A stretch of 33,482 nucleotides of DNA from Ehrlichia minasensis (GTDB taxonomy: Bacteria; Pseudomonadota; Alphaproteobacteria; Rickettsiales; Anaplasmataceae). Under the pieces are notes generated by a model. It saw only the letters and a program-made list of their open reading frames with translations, searched no databases and was not told where the DNA came from. Made by a program: the position numbers and the translations under genes. The stretch covers positions 1 to 33,482 of the forward strand of contig CDGH01000028.1 of the NCBI GenBank assembly GCA_000825765.1. The letters are read 5' to 3'. How positions within the stretch are numbered: position 1 is the first letter of the stretch; each line of letters begins with the position of its first letter. Positions 28,555 to 33,482 of this stretch are shown here, piece after piece.

Positions 28555-29283
28555 ATGAGTAATACTAACGACTTTCAACCAATCAAAGATGTGATCGCAA
28601 ACATTAGAAAAGTTATGTCTAACAATGATAACGGAGATTCTACGCCTGAACAACATGATACTAATACTCAACATGATGGTACTGAGTATGAAGTACTAAA
28701 TTTAGAAAACCCAGAAAATCATGTAGAGCTACATAATATACGACATGTACACAACACGTTAAATGAAATAAATCAAACATTTCAAGCAATAAGTGATTTA
28801 CCAATAACAACATATCAAAATAAAACACAACCAGATATACAAATATCAGTTAAGCAAGAGAAAATCTATCCAGATCAATTATCCAATGTAAACCAATTCA
28901 TATCAATAGAACAATCAACACAACGACTATCATCTCAAGAAAGAAGATTAACAACAACACATACTCTTTCAGAAGAAATATCTAAGAACACATCAGAAAT
29001 TAAAGGCATTCATCAACAAAATACCTTCATATCCGAAAATTTATTATCACCTGAAAGTATAGTTGCAAGCAGTGAAGAAATAAAAAAGCTAATGACACAA
29101 GTACACAACTATACAAAATCAACTAATGTTTCAAGCGATAAAAGTCCTACAATAGAAGAATTAGTAATAAACATGCTTAAGCCAGAATTATCAACATGGC
29201 TCAATAATAATCTACAGAAGCTAGTCAAAGAAGTAGTAGAAAAAGAAATAAAGCATATTATAAAAAAATCAAATAAAAACTAA
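28555..29283 (+). CDS. PopZ-like polar organising protein (DUF2497)
   Basis: 242 aa. The N-terminal helix PIKDVIANIRKVMSNND (9-25) matches the start of Caulobacter PopZ (MEEILASIRRIISEDD). The C-terminal 46 residues (197-242: IEELVINMLKPELSTWLNNN, then LQKLVKEVVEKEI) match the PopZ oligomerisation region (LEDLVREMLRPMLKAWLDEN type). The middle (about 30-190) is a low-complexity, hydrophilic, disordered stretch rich in Gln, Asn, Thr, Ser and Glu, as in PopZ although less proline-rich. In Caulobacter PopZ makes a polar condensate that anchors ParB-origin complexes and signalling kinases. Its place directly after tolC matches the alphaproteobacterial tolC-popZ order as I recall it. The function here is inferred. 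Confidence 0.82.
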   Translation: MSNTNDFQPIKDVIANIRKVMSNNDNGDSTPEQHDTNTQHDGTEYEVLNLENPENHVELHNIRHVHNTLNEINQTFQAISDLPITTYQNKTQPDIQISVKQEKIYPDQLSNVNQFISIEQSTQRLSSQERRLTTTHTLSEEISKNTSEIKGIHQQNTFISENLLSPESIVASSEEIKKLMTQVHNYTKSTNVSSDKSPTIEELVINMLKPELSTWLNNNLQKLVKEVVEKEIKHIIKKSNKN

Positions 29284-29302
29284 AATTTGCACTGGATAGG
29301 CT

Positions 29303-29548
29303 GTGGATATACCAAAATCTTATAATCTGACTTCTGCAAATTTATTAGAGTATTTGCAGGTACTTTACATTCCCCTAAAATTTACATTTATTATTTCAAA
29401 AGGAAACCATCTTAAAGTTAATACACAAAGGTATAAGTTTAGAAATTTTACTACCTCAAAAAATAATAACTTGATTATGCTGAATATTTGGATATACACT
29501 ACAAACCTAGTATTATATGCTATTAGAGATCTGATATTATATATCTAG
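29303..29548 (+). pseudogene. Short frame after the PopZ-like gene, possible gene remnant
   Basis: An 81-codon frame from GTG at 29303, 19 bp after the PopZ-like stop. Its first residues (V)DIPKSYNLT recall the N-terminus of valyl-tRNA synthetase (xxxPKNYNF type), and valS often follows popZ in alphaproteobacteria. After about ten residues the likeness is lost. There is no good ribosome site. It may be a valS vestige or a chance frame; I would not count it as a working gene. Confidence 0.2.
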
Positions 29549-29720
29549 AACATCCCATAAATTCCTTTATAGAAAAGAAAACCATAAAATAAAGCTATAA
29601 TTTTCAGGTTATATTTCATATTCATTCAAAAATTTAAGAGCAACATTCAAGGAACACTATGTTAAAAGACCAAAGTATACCAATTTATTTAAAAGTCATA
29701 AGTTTAACAATGCTTCTGAC
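29549..29720. other. Gene-free stretch before the 240-bp repeat
   Basis: No feature is recognised. The sequence is AT-rich and without frames. Confidence 0.4.
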
Positions 29721-30200
29721 AACACTGCTATAATAATGCTTTCAACAGCTCAGTGCTAGGTTATTTTACATTTAGATGTGTGTATAAAAATTTCAATATC
29801 AAAATCTTACACAAAAAAAACACTTAGAATACCAAGCACTTTTTTACTTAATAATCTCTTCCACTCAATGTCTTTCTAACAGAATTATATTAATCACTCT
29901 TTACAATAGCATTACTAACTGCACCTTATACACAACACAAAAATTTAAAAATACTTTTATAACACTACCATAGTAATTCTTTCAACAACCTCAGTATTAT
30001 ACTATTATTTACATTCAGATGTGTGTACAAAAATTTCAATATCAAAATCTTACACAAAAAAACACCTAGAATATCAAGCACTTTTTTACTTAATAATCTC
30101 TTCCACTCAATGTCTTACTAACAGCATTATATCAATTACTCTTTACAAGAGCATTACTAACTGAATCTTTTATGCAAAAATTTAAGATTAACATTTATAA
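29721..30200. repeat. 240-bp tandem repeat, two copies
   Basis: Copy 1 is 29721-29960 and copy 2 begins at 29961 and runs to about 30200. Both start AACACT.CTA or AACACTACCA and share AGATGTGTGTA(T/C)AAAAAT and a long common block ending TTACTTAATAATCTCTTCC. Copies differ by scattered substitutions and small indels. No reading frame is carried. Confidence 0.88.
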
Positions 30201-30599
30201 CAAATCTTAGTAATACTACCTGAACATAACCAATATTTTCCATCAGTACTACACAACTAAAGCTTTTTCCAATGATACTATTATGAACATTTTCAAAACA
30301 GAGGCATACTATTCTCTACTTCAACTTATAACTTAAAATTAAGATTCACCATTATAACAAACTTAGTACCACAAATAACTCAGAAAAAACAATCAATGAC
30401 TCCACACACAGCAAGTATTTAATATTCTTTATTCGCAATAATAACACTTTAAAATGTTAAAAATTTATATCATAACTCATACTCAGATATTGAAGTAAAA
30501 TTTCAGTATTTTACAAGAAAAACAATCATACAACATAGACAATTAACATCAGATTTGAATTCCAAAATATTGTCTACTGTTACTCTTTAAAGTATGATA
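30201..30599. other. Gene-free stretch downstream of mrp
   Basis: About 400 bp with no gene. A third, badly eroded copy of the 240-bp unit may start near 30200, but I could not follow it. Confidence 0.4.
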
Positions 30600-31670
30600 T
30601 CATAAGTCTGTTTTCAATACGTATTTTTCTAAACTGCACAACATGTTATCAGTAATATTATCATAAATTTTACATATTTCATGATCTAATGATAATGGCG
30701 TTCCTAGTTCCGCTACATTACATATCTGAGGAGACAATGGTACTTCTCCAAGCAAACTTATATTCAATTTACTTGCTATTCTAGATACACCTTGTTTGCC
30801 AAAAATATAAGTCTTACCTCCAGAATTAGCATCAACAAAATAACTCATATTCTCTATTATGCCAACGATATAAACATTCATTTTTTTCATCATATCACAT
30901 ATCTTTACTGCATCAATTATCGCTAAATCTTGAGGTGTGGAAACAACAACAACACCTGTAATATCAAATTTTTCAACAAGACTAAGATGCACATCCCCCG
31001 TACCAGGAGGTGTATCTATGATTAAATAATCTACTTCTCCCCACGCAGTATTTGTCATAAGAGTATATATTGCTTTTGTTACCATAGGGCCACGCCAAAT
31101 AGTAGCATTATCCTTAGCAATTAAATATCCAATAGATATGCTTCTGAGACCGTACCTAGTAATTGGTATCATTTTATTATCATTGTCTACTTCAGGATTA
31201 GTGAAATCTTTTACTCCCAACATATGAGGGATAGATGGACCATAAATATCAAGATCAGCTAATGCCGCTTTATATCCTTTACGCAACAATGAAAATGCTA
31301 TGTTCATTGCAAGTGTAGATTTTCCAACACCACCTTTACCTGAAGATATAAGTATTAGATTTTTTACACCAGTAATTGACATCTTTTCTGCAGAAATCCT
31401 TCTATTCACTTTGTTAACAGTATCATGTGCAGCAGTAAAAACAATTTTTATATCTTTAACATATGGTATAGTCTTAATTGCATCATTACATTTTTTCTCA
31501 ATTATACTCTTCTGCACTACCTGACGTTCATCCAACAAACTTAATATGCAATGAACTACACCATCTTTGATTAACACAGACGTTATTAACCCTAATTCAA
31601 CAATATTCCTATTGCTATCACAATCAACAACTGTTGATAACACATTCAGTACATCTTGCTTAGTTATCAC
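30600..31670 (-). CDS. mrp: Mrp/ApbC iron-sulfur cluster carrier ATPase
   Basis: P-loop ATPase of the Mrp/NBP35 family, a scaffold or carrier of Fe-S clusters. An N-terminal MIP18-like (DUF59) domain covers about 1-80. The deviant Walker A SGKGGVGKST is at 110-119, DLDIYGPSIPHMLG near 139-152, and Walker B/switch LIIDTPPGTGDVHL at 216-229. The segment after IENMSYF (272-278) reads VDANSGG, so the CxxC that binds the bridging cluster in E. coli-type Mrp is absent; some alphaproteobacterial Mrp proteins also lack it. The start is GTG at 31670, with AAGGA five bases upstream. It is divergent from prs. Confidence 0.94.
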   Translation of the reverse strand: MITKQDVLNVLSTVVDCDSNRNIVELGLITSVLIKDGVVHCILSLLDERQVVQKSIIEKKCNDAIKTIPYVKDIKIVFTAAHDTVNKVNRRISAEKMSITGVKNLILISSGKGGVGKSTLAMNIAFSLLRKGYKAALADLDIYGPSIPHMLGVKDFTNPEVDNDNKMIPITRYGLRSISIGYLIAKDNATIWRGPMVTKAIYTLMTNTAWGEVDYLIIDTPPGTGDVHLSLVEKFDITGVVVVSTPQDLAIIDAVKICDMMKKMNVYIVGIIENMSYFVDANSGGKTYIFGKQGVSRIASKLNISLLGEVPLSPQICNVAELGTPLSLDHEICKIYDNITDNMLCSLEKYVLKTDL

Positions 31671-31789
31671 TATTATCCTTCAAACAAAGATCATCTTATA
31701 ATAACACACATTATTAAAAAAATACCTATTTACTTTTAGTAAACCATTATGTATGATCAGAACATCCATTCTACATATAGATTTTTTAA

Positions 31790-32746
31790 ATGTTAATATC
31801 TTCTGGTACATCTAGTATTAACTTAGCAAGTTGTATATCAAAAATTACAGGTGTCAAGTTGATTAATACCTGTATTACGCGTTTCTCCGATCAAGAACTA
31901 AATGTAGAAGTACAAGAAAATCAAGATGACAAAAATAAGCATATTATAATTATAAATTCACTATGCTTTCCAGTTCATGATAATTTAATAGAACTACTAT
32001 TACTGATAGATGCAACCAATAGAGCATTGTATCCAAGCAAAATAACTTTGATAGTACCATATCTGTGTTATACTAGACAAGATAGGGTTATGTATAGAAA
32101 TCTAGATAGTAGTAGTTTAATGGTTTCTGCATTAAGTGCAAAAGTCATTATTAACATACTAAAAACAGCAAATATACATAACATCATTTTTATTGATCTA
32201 CATTCAAATCAATTAACTGGTTTTTTTGATACATCCATTATTAACTTAAGTTCACACACTATTTTTATAGAAGATATTGTAGGAAAATATGACATAGACA
32301 ATCTTGTCATTGTATCACCTGACTATGGTGCATTAAACAGAACTAGAGTTTTTGCAAATGCATTATCAAGGCAGTATCAACTAAACAATGAAATTCAAGT
32401 AGCAGTAATAGATAAATATAGAGCAAAACCTGGTGTATCTGAAGTGATGCATATAACTGGTAACGTAGAAAATAAAGATTGTATTATAATAGACGACATA
32501 GTAGATTCAGCTGGAACATTATGCAATGCAGCATCAGCTCTAAAAGACAGTGGAGCATTAAAAGTCAGTGCATATGTTACACATGGAATATTATCCGGTA
32601 ACGCAATACAAAAAGTTACTAACTCAAAATTAGATAATTTAACAACTACCAACACAATTAATCATAGTTCACTTAATACACCAAAAATTCAAATTTTACC
32701 CATTGATAAATTTTTAAGCAATTATATACTATATAATTTAGTCTAA
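31790..32746 (+). CDS. prs: Ribose-phosphate pyrophosphokinase
   Basis: Makes PRPP from ribose-5-phosphate and ATP for purine, pyrimidine and other nucleotide synthesis, feeding the pathway of purD. The PRPP-binding loop is CIIIDDIVDSAGT (231-243). The flexible-loop RQDR is at 96-99, DLHSNQLTGFFD at 136-147, and SPDYGALNRTR replaces the usual SPDxGGVxRAR. The catalytic-loop region is DKYRAKPGVSEVMHITG, with the Lys209 and Arg211 positions kept. Between RQDR and the next conserved AK there are about 17 residues against 9 usual, so the active-site loop is longer. The sequence is divergent but the fold motifs are complete at 318 aa. gatC follows after 14 bp. Confidence 0.93.
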   Translation: MLISSGTSSINLASCISKITGVKLINTCITRFSDQELNVEVQENQDDKNKHIIIINSLCFPVHDNLIELLLLIDATNRALYPSKITLIVPYLCYTRQDRVMYRNLDSSSLMVSALSAKVIINILKTANIHNIIFIDLHSNQLTGFFDTSIINLSSHTIFIEDIVGKYDIDNLVIVSPDYGALNRTRVFANALSRQYQLNNEIQVAVIDKYRAKPGVSEVMHITGNVENKDCIIIDDIVDSAGTLCNAASALKDSGALKVSAYVTHGILSGNAIQKVTNSKLDNLTTTNTINHSSLNTPKIQILPIDKFLSNYILYNLV

Positions 32747-32760
32747 GCTTAAGGAACAAA

Positions 32761-33099
32761 TTGACAGATAATAAATTTGAAAATTCTAGCTCATGTATAC
32801 AAACAGATAAATCACTAACCAAAAATGACTTGTTACAAGCTGCAAAGTTAGTGAGGATAAAGCTAGATGATAGTGAGATTGACTACTATCTTAAAGAACT
32901 AAAAGTAGTATTAAGTTGGATACAAACAATATCACAAGTTGATACTCAGGGTGTCACTCCTATGAGCCACGGTGGCATTAATGATACATTACCCTTACGT
33001 GAAGATATTATAAACGATGGTAACATAAAAGATGCAGTATTACTCAACTCTCCTGAGCAAAAACATGATTTCTTTGTTGTGCCAAAAGTAATTGAATGA
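32761..33099 (+). CDS. gatC: Asp-tRNA(Asn)/Glu-tRNA(Gln) amidotransferase subunit C
   Basis: Small subunit that wraps and stabilises GatA-GatB in the amidotransferase converting Glu-tRNA(Gln) to Gln-tRNA(Gln). The conserved LTKNDLLQAAKLVRIKLDDS begins at 19, then YYLKELKVVLSWIQTISQVD, TPMSH, LREDI and the C-terminal HDFFVVPKVIE. The length is 112 aa. The start is TTG at 32761 with AAGGA at 32751-32755, five bases upstream; the next in-frame ATG is far inside the domain. About 18 residues precede the usual start. gatA and gatB are not in the window, so the operon is split or continues elsewhere. Confidence 0.95.
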   Translation: MTDNKFENSSSCIQTDKSLTKNDLLQAAKLVRIKLDDSEIDYYLKELKVVLSWIQTISQVDTQGVTPMSHGGINDTLPLREDIINDGNIKDAVLLNSPEQKHDFFVVPKVIE

Positions 33100-33111
33100 G
33101 AAACATTCAAT
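33091..33111 (+). terminator. Hairpin across the gatC stop codon
   Basis: Perfect 8-bp inverted repeat ATTGAATG / CATTCAAT with the loop AGAAA; the gatC TGA is at 33097-33099. The stem is AT-rich and no T-run follows, so it may protect the 3' end or help termination, but it is not a textbook terminator. Confidence 0.35.
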
Positions 33112-33231
33112 AGTACTCATCATAATTTTACTCTTTTTCTTAATGGCATATTCAGTAATCTGCTATAAGTTTTTTAATCTGATACAGTATTATTATAAGT
33201 GAAATGTATTTAGCAGCATTAGAGCTTAGTA

Positions 33232-33482
33232 ATATATAAGAAACTCCACAGTGCCATATTTAGTTGGGTTTGAAAACCGATTAACTACTAAAACTTAATC
33301 AATACAAAACATCTCAACCTTCAAAATTTTATAACATACAAAAGGATTTATAACTCACTCTATACATATATAAAGCAACTCTACAGCTTCATATTTAGTT
33401 GGATCTGAAACACTGATTAATTACTAAAACTTAATCAATACAAAACATCTCAACCTTCAAAATTTTATAACATACAAAAGGA
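33232..33482. repeat. About 135-bp tandem repeat, runs off the window
   Basis: Copy 1 is 33232-33365 and copy 2 starts at 33366 and continues past the last base. The shared block AAAACTTAATCAATACAAAA onwards to ACATACAAAAGGA is identical in both; the leading 50 bases differ at several positions. The window end cuts the array, so the total copy number is unknown. Confidence 0.88.

Noticed and set aside
29301-29310. DnaA-box-like TGTGGATA and several TTATACACA words in gaps as a possible origin
   Set aside because: Isolated near-matches scattered over the window with no cluster and no adjacent origin genes.

Overview
The window is a piece of an Ehrlichia chromosome (Rickettsiales, Anaplasmataceae), most like E. 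ruminantium. It is strongly AT-rich. Only about two thirds is coding by my sum of gene lengths, and the intergenic gaps are up to 1.3 kb. Several gaps hold direct tandem repeats of roughly 135-260 bp, which is the known hallmark of E. ruminantium. Gene content is housekeeping with alphaproteobacterial signatures: CtrA, a PopZ-like protein beside TolC, HslV with a short propeptide, and a DEDDy-only RNase D. I see no tRNA, rRNA, CRISPR, IS element or prophage. Species assignment is inference.

Layout, left to right: rho (-) after 0.9 kb of empty sequence; hslV-hslU-ubiE (+), a tight operon for the HslUV protease and a quinone methyltransferase; metG (-), convergent with ubiE across two hairpins; lysC (+); coxB-coxA-ctaB (+), giving cytochrome oxidase subunits II and I and heme O synthase; a 1.3-kb gap with a 234-bp repeat; bamD (-) divergent from purD (+); a 1.1-kb gap with an eroded repeat; yajC (+) against dnaN, rnd, ctrA and an S24/Cro-type regulator (all -); a 222-bp repeat containing decayed copies of the ppa 3' end; ppa (-); rplM-rpsI-argC (-); a gap holding a 62-bp remnant of tolC; tolC and a PopZ-like gene (+); a 1.3-kb gap with a possible gene remnant and a 240-bp repeat; mrp (-) divergent from prs-gatC (+); and a 135-bp repeat running off the right end.

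The most interesting material is of two kinds. First, the gaps record repeated segmental duplication that captured gene ends (ppa, tolC) and then eroded. Arrays range from nearly perfect (234 bp) to barely recognisable (purD-yajC), with unit lengths clustering near 220-260 bp and no evident shared sequence. Second, there is a small regulatory and cell-cycle set: CtrA with an acidic C-terminal tail, a PopZ-like polar organiser, and an S24-type repressor whose catalytic lysine is replaced by arginine. The repressor's own promoter carries a dyad operator between -35 and -10.

The + strand of the gaps is rich in C over G whatever the direction of the neighbouring genes. Minus-strand proteins look Val/Asp-rich and plus-strand proteins Thr/Asn/Gln/Ile-rich. 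This suggests that the minus strand is the replication leading strand here. Promoter, operator and remnant calls were made by eye and need computation to confirm.
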